A stretch of DNA of 64,000 nt from Dokdonia sinensis (GCF_003688895.1 NZ_REFV01000011.1:1-64000); one strand, 5' to 3'. Counted from the stretch's first letter, positions 25,310-35,458 are shown. The notes: generated from the sequence alone by a model not told the origin. Made by a program: numbers and translations.

Positions 25310-26191
25310 TTATGCCATCTGAGCTAAAACCTCAGCAACTTTTTTTCCTATTTCAGCAGGGCTATCTACAACGTGAATTCCACATTCTTTCATAATTGCT
25401 TTTTTGGCCTGTGCTGTGTCGTCAGAACCTCCAACGATTGCTCCAGCGTGCCCCATTGTGCGTCCCGCAGGCGCTGTCTCTCCAGCAATAAATCCAATTA
25501 CTGGCTTCTTGCTTCCACTCTGCTTATACCACTTTGCAGCATCTCCTTCTAATTGACCACCAATCTCACCTATCATTACAACAGCTTCTGTCTCAGGATC
25601 ATTAATTAGTAATTCTACAGCCTCCTTAGTTGTTGTCCCAATAATAGGATCTCCTCCTATACCAATAGCAGTAGTGATACCAAGACCTTGTTTTACAACT
25701 TGGTCTGCAGCTTCATAAGTTAGTGTTCCAGATTTTGAAACGATACCCACTTTTCCTTTTTTGAAAACAAAACCTGGCATAATTCCCACTTTTGCTTCTC
25801 CTGGTGTAATAACCCCTGGACAGTTAGGACCTATCAAGCGACAGTCTCTATCTTTAATGTAAGCTGATGCGGTAATCATGTCTGCAACTGGAATTCCTTC
25901 CGTAATCGTAATAATTACTTTGATTCCTGCATCTGCAGCTTCCATAATAGCATCTGCAGCAAATGCTGGTGGAACAAATATAATCGTAGTATCTGCTCCT
26001 GCTTTTTCTACCGCTTCTGCAACAGTATTAAAAACAGGTCTATCTAAGTGTGTCTGTCCACCTTTTCCTGGAGTTACGCCACCTACTACATTTGTACCAT
26101 ATTCGATCATCTGTCCCGCGTGGAAAGTTCCCTCGCTACCAGTAAATCCTTGAACTATAATTTTTGAATCTTTATTGACTAAAACGCTCAT
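25310..26191 (-). CDS. sucD: Succinyl-CoA synthetase, alpha subunit
   Basis: 293 residues; TCA-cycle step yielding ATP or GTP. CoA-binding N-terminus ([16 protein letters not shown]), the [20 protein letters not shown] loop and the phospho-histidine in [11 protein letters not shown] are intact. The beta subunit is not in this window, so the subunits are unlinked here, as often in this phylum. Confidence 0.95.
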   Translation of the reverse strand: MSVLVNKDSKIIVQGFTGSEGTFHAGQMIEYGTNVVGGVTPGKGGQTHLDRPVFNTVAEAVEKAGADTTIIFVPPAFAADAIMEAADAGIKVIITITEGIPVADMITASAYIKDRDCRLIGPNCPGVITPGEAKVGIMPGFVFKKGKVGIVSKSGTLTYEAADQVVKQGLGITTAIGIGGDPIIGTTTKEAVELLINDPETEAVVMIGEIGGQLEGDAAKWYKQSGSKKPVIGFIAGETAPAGRTMGHAGAIVGGSDDTAQAKKAIMKECGIHVVDSPAEIGKKVAEVLAQMA

Positions 26192-26215
26192 TGGTTTGAT
26201 TTAAATTTTGCGTTA

Positions 26216-26223
26216 CAAAAGTA
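26216..26223 (-). promoter_or_regulatory. Possible -7 element of sucD
   Basis: TACTTTTG on the minus strand, 24 bases before the ATG; no convincing -33 TTG. Confidence 0.4.
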
Positions 26224-26265
26224 ACGGTTTCATACTTTCTTAAGAAGGAATTTAGTCTTGAATTT

Positions 26266-26667
26266 TTACATCCAGGATTTCATTGCTTCAGCTTCTTCTT
26301 CTACAGGTTGACTCATCTGAAATCCTTTGTATAGCATACCATCTTTCAGCTCCCATATAGCCATAAAGTGAGCAATGGCATCTTCTTTTCCTGGACGCTC
26401 AAAAGTATCTACATAATACGTAAAACGTATCGTTACTTGATCTCCCTTTCCGATAAGGTGTGTGATTTGTGCTCGCACGCCATCATAAGATTTTGCAGTT
26501 TCTGCCGCCATGGCCATTATAGCATTTCTATCCATCTGAACATAACCCGTCTTTGCATTCCAGAAAAGCTCCATATCAGGATGTAAATATTCTTTTATGA
26601 TTTCTGGGTTATTAAAGAAATCAGAGTTATAAAATTCTGCAACAATTTTCTTCTTACTCTTTGCCAT
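26266..26667 (-). CDS. SnoaL-like (NTF2-fold) protein
   Basis: 133 residues in the NTF2/SnoaL cone fold: KKIVAEFYNSDFFNNPEIIKEYLHPDMELFWNAKTG then VTIRFTYYVDTF and IAHFMAIWELKDGMLYKGFQMSQP. Such proteins are often isomerase-like or simple ligand binders; the ligand is unknown. Overlaps the upstream lpxD-like gene by one base, so they are co-translated. Confidence 0.75.
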   Translation of the reverse strand: MAKSKKKIVAEFYNSDFFNNPEIIKEYLHPDMELFWNAKTGYVQMDRNAIMAMAAETAKSYDGVRAQITHLIGKGDQVTIRFTYYVDTFERPGKEDAIAHFMAIWELKDGMLYKGFQMSQPVEEEAEAMKSWM

Positions 26668-27602
26668 TATGACTGCTTTAGTTTTTCTAATAATTCCTGT
26701 ACTTGTCTTAAAGCTGCTAGCTCCTTATATTTTGTTCTAAAATCTCCCGCTGGAGAGCCAAAGTAGCTTTTCCCGCCTTCTAGAGATTTACTTACTCCGC
26801 TCTGTGCAGATATTACGGCTTTTGATCCGATGTTAATACCGCTGGTTATGCCGACTTGGCCCCAGAGCGTTACTTCGTCACCTATTACAACACAACCAGC
26901 GATTCCTGTTTGTGAAGCAATTAGTACTCTTTTTCCTATAATAGTATCGTGACCTATTTGTACTTGATTATCAATCTTTGTTCCTGCACCTATGGTTGTG
27001 TCTCCTGTTACACCCTTATCTATTGTACAAGCGGCACCTATGTCAACATTATCTTCTATTATAACACGCCCTCCAGATATTAATTTATCAAATCCTTCTG
27101 GTCTTTTTTTATAATAAAAGGCATCTCCACCTAAAACAGTACCTGCATGTATTGTTACATGATCTCCTATAATCGTATCGTCATAGATACTAACATTAGC
27201 GTGTATCAAGCAGTTTTTTCCTATTTGAACGTTATTACCGATAAACACATTGGGTTGAATAACTGTTCCATCCCCTACGCTTGCAGATTCTGAAATAGCT
27301 TTAGTAGAGGCCTCAAAAGGTTTAAAAAACTTAGTAAGTACATTAAAATCTCGAAATGGATCGTCAGAAATGAGCAACGCTTTTCCTTTTGGACAATCTA
27401 CCTGCTTATTTATGAGCACAACTGTTGCTGCACTTTGCAAAGCCTTGTCATAATATTTAGGATGATCTACAAAAACGATATCACCTTTAGTCACTACGTG
27501 GATTTCATTCATTCCCAATACTGGGAAATCTTCATCGCCTACAAAATCGGTATTGATTATTGTAGCTATTTGTTTTAGAGTATGGGGTGTAGAGAATTTC
27601 AC
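26667..27602 (-). CDS. Second LpxD-like UDP-3-O-acylglucosamine N-acyltransferase
   Basis: 311 residues with an N-terminal uridine-binding-like domain (1-~95) and left-handed beta-helix hexapeptides (~100-285). The [22 protein letters not shown] motif carries the LpxD catalytic His. It is a paralogue of the lpxD at 30636 in the lipid A cluster and may set acyl specificity, or serve another acceptor; this is inference. Separated from efp by a terminator. Confidence 0.82.
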   Translation of the reverse strand: MKFSTPHTLKQIATIINTDFVGDEDFPVLGMNEIHVVTKGDIVFVDHPKYYDKALQSAATVVLINKQVDCPKGKALLISDDPFRDFNVLTKFFKPFEASTKAISESASVGDGTVIQPNVFIGNNVQIGKNCLIHANVSIYDDTIIGDHVTIHAGTVLGGDAFYYKKRPEGFDKLISGGRVIIEDNVDIGAACTIDKGVTGDTTIGAGTKIDNQVQIGHDTIIGKRVLIASQTGIAGCVVIGDEVTLWGQVGITSGINIGSKAVISAQSGVSKSLEGGKSYFGSPAGDFRTKYKELAALRQVQELLEKLKQS

Positions 27603-27621
27603 AACAACGAATATAAAAAGA

Positions 27622-27645
27622 AAATCTCGCCAAAGGACGAGATTT
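27622..27645 (-). terminator. Terminator of efp
   Basis: AAATCTCG and CGAGATTT arms with inner CC/GG, followed on the minus strand by TTCTTTTT. Confidence 0.75.
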
Positions 27646-27671
27646 AAATGAATATTATAAGACTAAAAAAG

Positions 27672-28238
27672 TTACTCTTTTACGCGCTCTTTATAGGTCC
27701 CTTTGTCTGTTTCGACCTTTATCTTGTCTCCCTCGTTTATAAAAAGTGGTACGTTTACCTCAGCACCAGTCTCGACTGTCGCAGGCTTAGTAGCATTGGT
27801 CGCTGTATTCCCTTTTACTCCTGGCTCTGTATGAGTAACCTCAAGAATTACAGAAGCCGGTAGATCTACAGATAGTGGAGCATTATCTTCTGTATTTATG
27901 AGAACCGTTACTACCTCACCCTCTTTTAATAAATCTGGACGATCTAGTGCAGATTCTTGTAATGCAATCTGCGTATAATCCTCTGTGTTCATAAAATGAA
28001 AACCATCTCCATCATTATATAAGAACTGAAATTTATGCGTTTCTACGCGTACTTCTTCAATCTTGTGACCTGCTGAAAAAGTATTATCTAGCACCTTTCC
28101 AGAAGTAACACTCTTCATTTTTGTGCGCACAAAAGCAGGACCTTTACCTGGTTTTACGTGTAAAAATTCGACAATCTTATAGATGTCATTATTATAATGT
28201 ATACATAATCCGTTGCGGATGTCTGATGTTGATGCCAT
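27672..28238 (-). CDS. efp: Translation elongation factor P
   Basis: 188 residues in three beta domains; relieves ribosome stalling at polyproline. The loop VKPGKGPAFVRTKMKSV holds the Lys usually modified in this family, and the KIEVETxxGxYxxR-type end is seen as KIKVETDKGTYKERV. The downstream terminator separates it from the second lpxD-like gene. Confidence 0.95.
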   Translation of the reverse strand: MASTSDIRNGLCIHYNNDIYKIVEFLHVKPGKGPAFVRTKMKSVTSGKVLDNTFSAGHKIEEVRVETHKFQFLYNDGDGFHFMNTEDYTQIALQESALDRPDLLKEGEVVTVLINTEDNAPLSVDLPASVILEVTHTEPGVKGNTATNATKPATVETGAEVNVPLFINEGDKIKVETDKGTYKERVKE

Positions 28239-28407
28239 AATTAAATATTATTAGTGTGAATAAAGACTCACGGGGTATTATTAAATTTTGTTTCGCTTTT
28301 GCGAAAATATGAAAAGATTACTATTACATACGTTTATAGTAATCCGATTGTTCTTTTGAAGGTCTATTTATATTTATAAATTAACTTGCAATGCTCGGAT
28401 GATTGAA

Positions 28408-28423
28408 CGCTTTTGCGAAAGCG
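28408..28423. repeat. Degenerate iterated palindrome
   Basis: CGCTTTTGCGAAAGCG, one change from the perfect form, between efp and lpxA. A weaker copy (CGCTTTTGCGAAAA) lies about 115 bases to the left. Confidence 0.7.
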
Positions 28424-28441
28424 AAATCATTAAGTACGCCT

Positions 28442-29224
28442 TTACGAATTAAAATACCCTTTCATAATCCCGCGTTGAGAGTTACGGATAAATTGTAAAA
28501 TTTCATCACGTTCAGAGGTTGCCTCCATCTCTGCCTCTATAATTCCGACAGCTTGGGTGTTGTTATAATTTTTCTGATACAGAATTCTGAATATATCCTG
28601 AATCTCTCTAATCTTCTCTGTGCTAAAACCACGACGTCGCAACCCAATTGAGTTAATTCCGACGTAGCTCAATGGCTCACGCCCTGCCTTTACAAATGGT
28701 GGCACATCTTTACGAACTAAAGATCCACCTGTAACAAATGCGTGACTCCCAATAGTACAAAATTGTTGTACGGCAGCCATTCCCGCAAGAACAACATAAT
28801 CACCTACCGTAATATGACCTGCAAGCGTACTATTATTAGAAAAAATACAATGATCTCCTACAATACAATCGTGTGCTATATGACAGTATGCCATAATCCA
28901 ACAGTCATTACCGATCTGGGTTTTCATTCTATCAGAAGTACCGCGGTTTATGGTAACGCACTCACGAATTGTCGTGTTGTCACCAATAATAGTGACTGTA
29001 TCCTCATCATTAAATTTCTTATCCTGAGGTATCGCTGAAATTACAGCTCCTGGAAAAATACTAACGTTCTTACCGATACGGGCCCCTTCCATAATTGTCA
29101 CGTTGGAACCTATCCAACTTCCCTCCCCAATTACGACATTATTGTGAATCGTCGTAAACGGTTCAATCACAACATTTTTTGCAATCTTAGCTCCAGGATG
29201 TACATATGCTAATGGCTGATTCAT
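28442..29224 (-). CDS. lpxA: Acyl-ACP:UDP-N-acetylglucosamine O-acyltransferase
   Basis: First step of lipid A synthesis. 260 residues: hexapeptide beta-helix (1-~190) and a C-terminal helical domain. The catalytic His is in CHIAHDCIVGDHC. Order lpxA-lpxC/fabZ-lpxD on the same strand with gaps of 3 and 10 bases shows one operon. Confidence 0.95.
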   Translation of the reverse strand: MNQPLAYVHPGAKIAKNVVIEPFTTIHNNVVIGEGSWIGSNVTIMEGARIGKNVSIFPGAVISAIPQDKKFNDEDTVTIIGDNTTIRECVTINRGTSDRMKTQIGNDCWIMAYCHIAHDCIVGDHCIFSNNSTLAGHITVGDYVVLAGMAAVQQFCTIGSHAFVTGGSLVRKDVPPFVKAGREPLSYVGINSIGLRRRGFSTEKIREIQDIFRILYQKNYNNTQAVGIIEAEMEATSERDEILQFIRNSQRGIMKGYFNS

Positions 29225-29227
29225 AAG

Positions 29228-30625
29228 TTAATTGTTCTTTACTTTAACGATTTGTGCCATAATTTCGGCTTCAGAGACAAGTTTACCATTTGCATAAGCC
29301 CTAGCTTGCATCTGGCAAATACCACGTCTAATAGGCGCGATAAGGTCCAATTTGAAAATCAAGGTGTCTCCAGGTACAACCTGATGTTTATAACGCACAT
29401 TATCAATCTTTAGTAGATACGTTAAGTAATTTTCTGGATCAGGAACAGTGCTCAATACAAGGATTCCTCCTGTTTGAGCCATTGCTTCTATCTGCAGCAC
29501 CCCAGGCATTACAGGAGAACCTGGAAAATGACCTACAAAGAATGGTTCATTCATTGTAACATTTTTTATCCCTATAACATACTCCTCGGTAAGTTCTAAA
29601 ATTTTATCAACCAGTAAAAAAGGAGGTCTGTGCGGCAGCATCTCCATAATCTGATTAATATCCTTTACAGGAGTCGCGTGTAAGTCTACGTCTGGAACGT
29701 AATTACGACGTTCTGTCTTTATAATTTTCTGTAGTTTTTTTGCAAATTGAGTGTTTACATAATGTCCCGGTTTATTTGCAATTATTTTACCCCTTATGCG
29801 GGTTCCCACAAGTGCAAGATCTCCTATAACATCCAGTAATTTATGTCTAGCCGCTTCATTTGCGTGGTGCAGAGTAAGATTATCCAGAATTCCATTAGGC
29901 TTTACTGCGATCTCATCTTTCTTAAAAGCGACGCGGAGTTTATCCATAGTCGCTGCAGAAAGTTCTTTATCTACATAAACAATTGCATTATTAAGATCGC
30001 CTCCTTTTATAAGCCCGTGCTCTAAAAGCATTTCGATCTCGTGCAAAAAACTAAAAGTTCTACTATCTGATATCTCCTCTTTGAATTCAGAAATATGATT
30101 TATACTAGCATTTTGGGTTCCAAGAACCTTGGTGCCAAAATCAACCATAGTCGTAACCTTATACTCATCTGCAGGCATTAAAATAATCTCGCTACCGCTC
30201 TCTTCGTCTATATAGGTTATAACCTCTTTTACGATATATTCATCCCTACAAGTATCCTGTTCTTTAACTCCAGCTTTTTCAAGAGCTTCTACAAAAAACT
30301 TAGAAGAACCATCCATTATGGGTGGCTCAGAAGCATTTAGTTCAATAAGGACATTATCTATTTCCAAACCTACGCAAGCTGCTAAAACGTGTTCTGTGGT
30401 TTGTATTGAAACTCCGTTTTTTTCAAGGTTAGTACCACGTTGGGTATTTGTCACTAATGATGCATCTGCAGCAATTACTGGTTCGCCCTTAAGGTCCACA
30501 CGTTTAAACTTATATCCGTGGTTTTCTGGCGCAGGTTTAAAAGTCATTGTAACTTCTGCTCCAGTATGTAGGCCCACACCTCTTAAAGTTACCTCTTGAG
30601 CAATGGTGCGTTGTTGTGCGCTCAT
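29228..30625 (-). CDS. lpxC/fabZ: Fused UDP-3-O-acyl-GlcNAc deacetylase / 3-hydroxyacyl-ACP dehydratase
   Basis: 465 residues. Residues 1-~300 are LpxC: TLRGVGLHTGAEV, the zinc site QTTEHVLAA and KPGHYVNT region; residues ~310-465 are FabZ: LPHRPPFLLVDKI and the catalytic GHFPGSPVMPGVLQIEAMAQ. The fusion is a Bacteroidota trait and couples the committed step of lipid A to the fatty-acid branch point. Confidence 0.95.
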   Translation of the reverse strand: MSAQQRTIAQEVTLRGVGLHTGAEVTMTFKPAPENHGYKFKRVDLKGEPVIAADASLVTNTQRGTNLEKNGVSIQTTEHVLAACVGLEIDNVLIELNASEPPIMDGSSKFFVEALEKAGVKEQDTCRDEYIVKEVITYIDEESGSEIILMPADEYKVTTMVDFGTKVLGTQNASINHISEFKEEISDSRTFSFLHEIEMLLEHGLIKGGDLNNAIVYVDKELSAATMDKLRVAFKKDEIAVKPNGILDNLTLHHANEAARHKLLDVIGDLALVGTRIRGKIIANKPGHYVNTQFAKKLQKIIKTERRNYVPDVDLHATPVKDINQIMEMLPHRPPFLLVDKILELTEEYVIGIKNVTMNEPFFVGHFPGSPVMPGVLQIEAMAQTGGILVLSTVPDPENYLTYLLKIDNVRYKHQVVPGDTLIFKLDLIAPIRRGICQMQARAYANGKLVSEAEIMAQIVKVKNN

Positions 30626-30635
30626 CTTTTTATAA

Positions 30636-31652
30636 TTAGTTATTTTTTTCTATTTGATTGAGTAGATCTACCATCTTAGGTAAATTCTTGAAATGAACAT
30701 AGGACCTATTCCAATCTCCATAATTGAAAGCTGGTGACCCCTGTAACACTTCACCATCTTTTATATTTCTTCCTATTCCTGATTGCGCTTGTACACGAAC
30801 ACGATCACCTATAACAATATGTCCAGCAATTCCTACTTGACCACCTATTAAACAATGCTTACCTATTTTAGTAGAACCTGCAACACCTGTTTGAGCAGCA
30901 ATAGCAGTATGCTCACCTATCTCTACATTATGAGCAATTTGAATCTGATTATCAAGTTTCACTCCTTTTCTTATAATAGTAGAACCTAAAGTTGCTCTAT
31001 CTATTGTTGTTCCTGCCCCAATATCTACGTGGTCTTCTATAATCACATTTCCTGTTTGAGGAACTTTAGTATACGCTCCATTCTCATCTGGAGTAAAGCC
31101 AAAACCATCTGCTCCAACAATTGCTCCGCTATGAATGTATACTGTATTACCTATGTCTGACTCTGAATAAATTTTTGCTCCAGCAAAAACCACACAATTA
31201 TCACCTATAGTTACATTATCACCTATATATACGTTAGGATAAATTTTAACATTATTTCCTAGTTTCACATTCTCTCCTAAATAAGAAAAAGCACCCAGAT
31301 ATAAGTTATCGCCATACACGGCAGAGTCAGAAATAAAACTGGGTTGTTCTATACCCGTTTTATTCAACTTTACCTGATTATAGTATTCTAAGAGTTTAGA
31401 AAAAGCGTTTCTCGCATCTTCAACCTTAATTAGGGTTGTCGCTATTTCATTTTCTGGTTCAAAACTGTTATCTACAATTGTGATAGACGCAGAAGTCGTA
31501 TATATAAAGGAGGTGTACTTTGGATTAGATAGAAAGGTGAGGGTACCTGGTAGTCCTTCTTCTATTTTGGCAAGTTTAGAAACTTCTACATCAGGGTCAC
31601 CCACTACGGTGCCTTCCAAAATTCCTGCAATCTGAGCGGCTGTAAATTTCAT
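30636..31652 (-). CDS. lpxD: UDP-3-O-(3-hydroxyacyl)glucosamine N-acyltransferase
   Basis: 338 residues from the ATG at 31652 (MKFTAAQIAGILEG). N-terminal uridine-binding domain, then hexapeptides, catalytic His in QIAHNVEIGEHTAIAAQTG. Third lipid A step. First gene of the lpx operon after the HD gene, 22 bases downstream of it. Confidence 0.94.
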   Translation of the reverse strand: MKFTAAQIAGILEGTVVGDPDVEVSKLAKIEEGLPGTLTFLSNPKYTSFIYTTSASITIVDNSFEPENEIATTLIKVEDARNAFSKLLEYYNQVKLNKTGIEQPSFISDSAVYGDNLYLGAFSYLGENVKLGNNVKIYPNVYIGDNVTIGDNCVVFAGAKIYSESDIGNTVYIHSGAIVGADGFGFTPDENGAYTKVPQTGNVIIEDHVDIGAGTTIDRATLGSTIIRKGVKLDNQIQIAHNVEIGEHTAIAAQTGVAGSTKIGKHCLIGGQVGIAGHIVIGDRVRVQAQSGIGRNIKDGEVLQGSPAFNYGDWNRSYVHFKNLPKMVDLLNQIEKNN

Positions 31653-31674
31653 AAAGTACAAAAATAGGAAAAAA

Positions 31675-32901
31675 TTACCCTTTCGGTTTTGGGTAACATA
31701 TATAGTTTTTAACGACAGCTTTGGTAAGTGACTTAAGACTCAACTGGTCACTAGCCTTTACTATATCTACAACTTTATAATTATCTGTAAGGATATTTAT
31801 TCCACCATGTGTATAATTATAGGCTTGATTAGAAATTGTACCTGTAAAAACAAAATAAGAAGCCTCGTATTCTGAAATACCAAATCGTTCGACTAATGCG
31901 GCTTTTTGTTTGTCTAATTTTGCTTTCGCAAAAGCTTTCTTACGAATCTTTACCTTAGGTAAATCTCTATTGATAATACACTTAGACAACTCTCTTAATA
32001 CAAAGTCATCGTGCTCACACCATTCTTTCATTGCCGAAATAATATCGTAGTCATCTAATTTAGAAAACGTCTCTAGAATTTCTGGAGTAAAATTTCCCTT
32101 GGTGATCTTATTTTTAAGAAAATACAGCAATGCAGAACTAGCAGGTAAGCTTATCCCTTTGTGCGACAATTCCTTTGCCCTTTTAAGCACTCTAGTTATA
32201 AGCTGTTCTGCAACTAGGCTCGTTTTATGTAAGTATACCGTCCAATACATAAGCCTCCGCGCTACTAAAAATTTTTCGACAGTATAAATACCCTTAGGAC
32301 TGACTACCAGATTATCATCTTTTACACAAAGCATTGCGATAATGCGCTCTGTATTGATATTGCCCTCTGCCATTCCTGTGTAAAAACTATCACGCTTGAG
32401 GTAATCCGTTCTATCCATGTCCAATTGACCGGAAACCAGCTGATTTAAAAATGCTCGCTCGTACGAACCTTTAAAAATTTTAATGGCCAGCGTTAAACTT
32501 CCGTTAAACTCAGCATTGAGCGCCTCCATAAAATAGAGTGATATAAGCTCGTGGTGTACGCCATCTACGATACTATGCTCCATTGCATGTGAGAAAGGAC
32601 CGTGTCCTATATCGTGCAATAAAATTGCTATTAATGTCGCCTCTTCTTCTTCATTTGAGATGGCTACACCTTTGTTACGCAGGGTCTCAAGAGCTTTTTG
32701 CATAATATGCAAGCAACCTACTGCGTGATGAAATCTAGTGTGATGCGCTCCTGGATAAACAAGATACGAGAGCCCCATTTGAGAAATGCGTCGCAATCTT
32801 TGAAAATAAGGATGCTGGATGAGATTAAAAATGACACCATTAGGGATGGTAATAAAACCATATATAGGGTCGTTTATTATTGTAGTTTTGTGTGGCTGCA
32901 A
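31675..32901 (-). CDS. HD-superfamily phosphohydrolase (dNTPase-like), TTG start
   Basis: 408 residues if started at the TTG at 32901, which gives Met-Gln-Pro-His-Lys-Thr-Thr-Ile-Ile-Asn-Asp, the expected family N-terminus. No ATG exists upstream in frame; another TTG at 32991 would add 30 residues including palindrome-coded RFRES and leave only 53 bases to porX. Metal-site motifs: HHTRFHHAVGCLHIM, HDIGHGPFSHAMEH and QLDMDRTDYLKRD. The family hydrolyses (d)NTPs or related nucleotides; the substrate is not readable. It heads the lpx operon and diverges from porX. Confidence 0.85.
   Translation of the reverse strand: MQPHKTTIINDPIYGFITIPNGVIFNLIQHPYFQRLRRISQMGLSYLVYPGAHHTRFHHAVGCLHIMQKALETLRNKGVAISNEEEEATLIAILLHDIGHGPFSHAMEHSIVDGVHHELISLYFMEALNAEFNGSLTLAIKIFKGSYERAFLNQLVSGQLDMDRTDYLKRDSFYTGMAEGNINTERIIAMLCVKDDNLVVSPKGIYTVEKFLVARRLMYWTVYLHKTSLVAEQLITRVLKRAKELSHKGISLPASSALLYFLKNKITKGNFTPEILETFSKLDDYDIISAMKEWCEHDDFVLRELSKCIINRDLPKVKIRKKAFAKAKLDKQKAALVERFGISEYEASYFVFTGTISNQAYNYTHGGINILTDNYKVVDIVKASDQLSLKSLTKAVVKNYICYPKPKG
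31922..31935. repeat. Degenerate iterated palindrome
   Basis: GCTTTCGCAAAAGC in the HD gene, one change from perfect, read as AFAKA within a Lys-rich helix. Confidence 0.7.
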
Positions 32902-32932
32902 AGGAAAATGTAATCTTTTCGGGTTGTTTTTT

Positions 32933-32950
32933 CCGCTTTCGCGAAAGCGG
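32933..32950. repeat. Iterated palindrome, 18 bp perfect
   Basis: CCGCTTTCGCGAAAGCGG in the divergent gap between the HD gene (with the TTG start) and porX. Confidence 0.9.
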
Positions 32951-33044
32951 ACTCTTAACAAATATACGCTTTCACATACCAAATAACACAAACGCTACAA
33001 TTGTCACAAAGACTTAACCTTTCAATACTAAAATCTTACCATAA

Positions 33045-34592
33045 ATGGGAAATATAAAAATACTTTGGGTAGACGACGAAATAGACTTGCTAAAACCACA
33101 TATCCTTTTCCTTGAAAAGAAAAATTATGACGTGACCACCTGCAATAGTGGTCAGGAAGCCATTGATATTATAGAAGAGCAAAGTTTTGACATTGTTTTT
33201 CTGGACGAGAATATGCCAGGACTTACAGGACTGGAGACTTTAAGTGAGATAAAAAATAAGCGAGAAAGCGTCCCCGTGGTAATGATTACAAAGAGTGAAG
33301 AGGAATATATCATGGAAGAGGCGATAGGTTCAAAAATCGCTGACTACCTCATTAAACCCGTAAACCCAAATCAAATACTACTTAGTCTCAAGAAAACCCT
33401 GGACAATAGCAGACTTGTTTCTCAAAAGACAACTTCATCATACCAGCAAGAATTTAGAAAGATTGCGATGGATATGTCTATGGTCAACTCTTTTGAGGAA
33501 TGGGCAGAGCTCTATCAAAAGCTTATTTACTGGGAAATGGAGCTTGAAAATATTGAGGACGCCAGCATGTTTGAAATTTTAGAATCGCAGAAGGCGGAGG
33601 CTAACAATCAGTTTTGCAAGTTTGTGGATCGCAATTATGAAGATTGGTTCGAGGGGCATGATTCACCGGTAATGTCTCATAATTTATTTAAGAAAAAAGT
33701 CCTTCCTGAGCTTAACAAGGAACAACCTACGCTCTTTGTAGTGATAGATAACTTGCGTTTTGACCAATGGAAAGCTTTTGAACCTCATATGAACGCATAT
33801 TATAAGAAAACAGCAGAAACCCCTTACTATAGCATTCTTCCTACAGCAACGCAATATGCTCGTAATGCAATTTTTTCTGGACTTATGCCTAGTGAGATGA
33901 AAAAGAAACATCCCAACTACTGGTTAGATGATACCGACGAAGGTGGAAAAAATCAATATGAAGCAGAGTTTCTGGAGGCACAGTTAAGAAGACTTAAATT
34001 GGATTTAAAATGGGAATACCATAAAATAACTAACCTTAAAAACGGAAAAAAACTAGCCGAAAATTTTAAATCACAAAAAGATAATGACCTCACTGTTGTG
34101 GTGTACAACTTTGTAGATATGCTCTCGCACTCTAAAACAGAAATGGAGGTTATAAAAGAACTTGCAAGCAACGATAAAGCGTATCGCTCATTAACTGAGA
34201 GCTGGTTTAAAAATTCACCTTTGCTGGATATGATACAGCAAGCACAACAGATGGGCTTCAAGCTAATTGTTACAACAGACCATGGTACTATCAATGTGAA
34301 GAATCCATCTAAGGTAATAGGAGATAAAAATACAAGCTTGAACCTACGCTATAAGACTGGACGCAGTTTGACATATGAAGAAAAAGAAGTAATTGCTTAT
34401 AAGGATCCAAGATCAGTACACTTACCGTCTATTAATATGAGTAGTTCTTTCATTTTTGCTAAGAGTGATTTTTTCTTTGCTTATCCTAATAATTATAACC
34501 ATTACGTAAGTTATTTTAGGAATACATATCAACACGGTGGAGTAAGTCTCGAGGAGATGATTATACCCTTTGCGGTTTTGGAGCCTAGGTAA
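33045..34592 (+). CDS. porX: PorX-type response regulator: receiver plus PglZ domain
   Basis: 515 residues. Receiver domain 1-~120 with phospho-acceptor Asp-54 (VFLDENMPG), Thr-82 and Lys-104; a helical linker to ~225; then a PglZ/alkaline-phosphatase-like domain with metal ligands in VVIDNLRFDQW (Asp-235), the PTATQYARN segment (Thr-267/269) and TTDHGTIN (Asp-412, His-413). In Porphyromonas, PorX with PorY controls the type IX secretion system, and the PglZ part cleaves oligonucleotides. The histidine kinase partner is not in this window. Confidence 0.93.
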   Translation: MGNIKILWVDDEIDLLKPHILFLEKKNYDVTTCNSGQEAIDIIEEQSFDIVFLDENMPGLTGLETLSEIKNKRESVPVVMITKSEEEYIMEEAIGSKIADYLIKPVNPNQILLSLKKTLDNSRLVSQKTTSSYQQEFRKIAMDMSMVNSFEEWAELYQKLIYWEMELENIEDASMFEILESQKAEANNQFCKFVDRNYEDWFEGHDSPVMSHNLFKKKVLPELNKEQPTLFVVIDNLRFDQWKAFEPHMNAYYKKTAETPYYSILPTATQYARNAIFSGLMPSEMKKKHPNYWLDDTDEGGKNQYEAEFLEAQLRRLKLDLKWEYHKITNLKNGKKLAENFKSQKDNDLTVVVYNFVDMLSHSKTEMEVIKELASNDKAYRSLTESWFKNSPLLDMIQQAQQMGFKLIVTTDHGTINVKNPSKVIGDKNTSLNLRYKTGRSLTYEEKEVIAYKDPRSVHLPSINMSSSFIFAKSDFFFAYPNNYNHYVSYFRNTYQHGGVSLEEMIIPFAVLEPR

Positions 34593-34609
34593 ACTACTTA
34601 ATTCATCTT

Positions 34610-34645
34610 AAAAGAGCGTAAATTTAAAACTATTTACGCTCTTTT
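34610..34645 (+). terminator. Terminator of porX
   Basis: AAAAGAGCGTAAAT and ATTTACGCTCTTTT arms form a 14-bp perfect stem. Confidence 0.85.
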
Positions 34646-34770
34646 GGGTTTGTTATATATTGTAAGAATATGTAGGATTTTACTTACTATATAAATTTAC
34701 AAATAGAGATAAAATTAGATTATATCCTCTTATTTCATATATTCGTCTCCATTAACCATTCTAACACCTT

Positions 34771-35187
34771 ATGAAGATAACCTACAATCTATCTCAGATA
34801 GATGACGTTGCCCAGAATATTATTGCAAGCGCAACGTGTTCCCAGTTATTATTTTTTGGTGATATGGGTGTAGGCAAGACCACATTAATAAAAGCGCTTT
34901 CTAGAGCTTTAGGTATATCAGAACCCACCAGCAGCCCTACGTTCTCCTTAGTAAATGAATATAGAACTCCAGATGATGGCATCATTTTTCATTTTGATTT
35001 TTATAGAATAGAACAACCTGAGGAAGTTCTAGACATAGGACTAGAACATTATTTAGAAAATGGGGATTGGATTTTTATGGAGTGGCCAGAAAAAGTTTTA
35101 AAATATTTACCTGAACAGGTGACGGAAATCCATATTATCCAAGAAAGTGAAGAAAAACGGTCGCTAACCTTACAAAACAAATGTTAA
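34771..35187 (+). CDS. tsaE: tRNA threonylcarbamoyladenosine synthesis ATPase
   Basis: 138 residues with Walker A GDMGVGKTTLIKAL (about residue 29-42), SPTSSPTFSLVNEY and the IEQPEEVLDIGLEHYL region. It partners TsaB/TsaD in making t6A37 of tRNA. Placement after porX is common in flavobacteria in my recollection. Confidence 0.93.
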   Translation: MKITYNLSQIDDVAQNIIASATCSQLLFFGDMGVGKTTLIKALSRALGISEPTSSPTFSLVNEYRTPDDGIIFHFDFYRIEQPEEVLDIGLEHYLENGDWIFMEWPEKVLKYLPEQVTEIHIIQESEEKRSLTLQNKC

Positions 35188-35458
35188 TATTATGTTAAAG
35201 AAATTCTCACAAAAATTGAAGTATTTGTAAGAATTTTCTTAGATATGTCCTTGATTTACGGGTGAGCGAATATAAGATTATCCATACATCGAGTAAAATG
35301 AATTTAATAGATAGATAATAAATACGTGTAGATGATGTAATATTCGTTCATTTTTTCAAAAAAAGCGGCGAATATACAAAAAAAAGTGAATGATTGACAT
35401 TATGTGAATATTTGAGATGTTTGTGTCAACAAATCATAACTCAAAACACTCACTTACA

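Noticed and set aside
33001-33044. Promoter of porX with TTG at 33001
   Set aside because: No TAnnTTTG follows at the right spacing.
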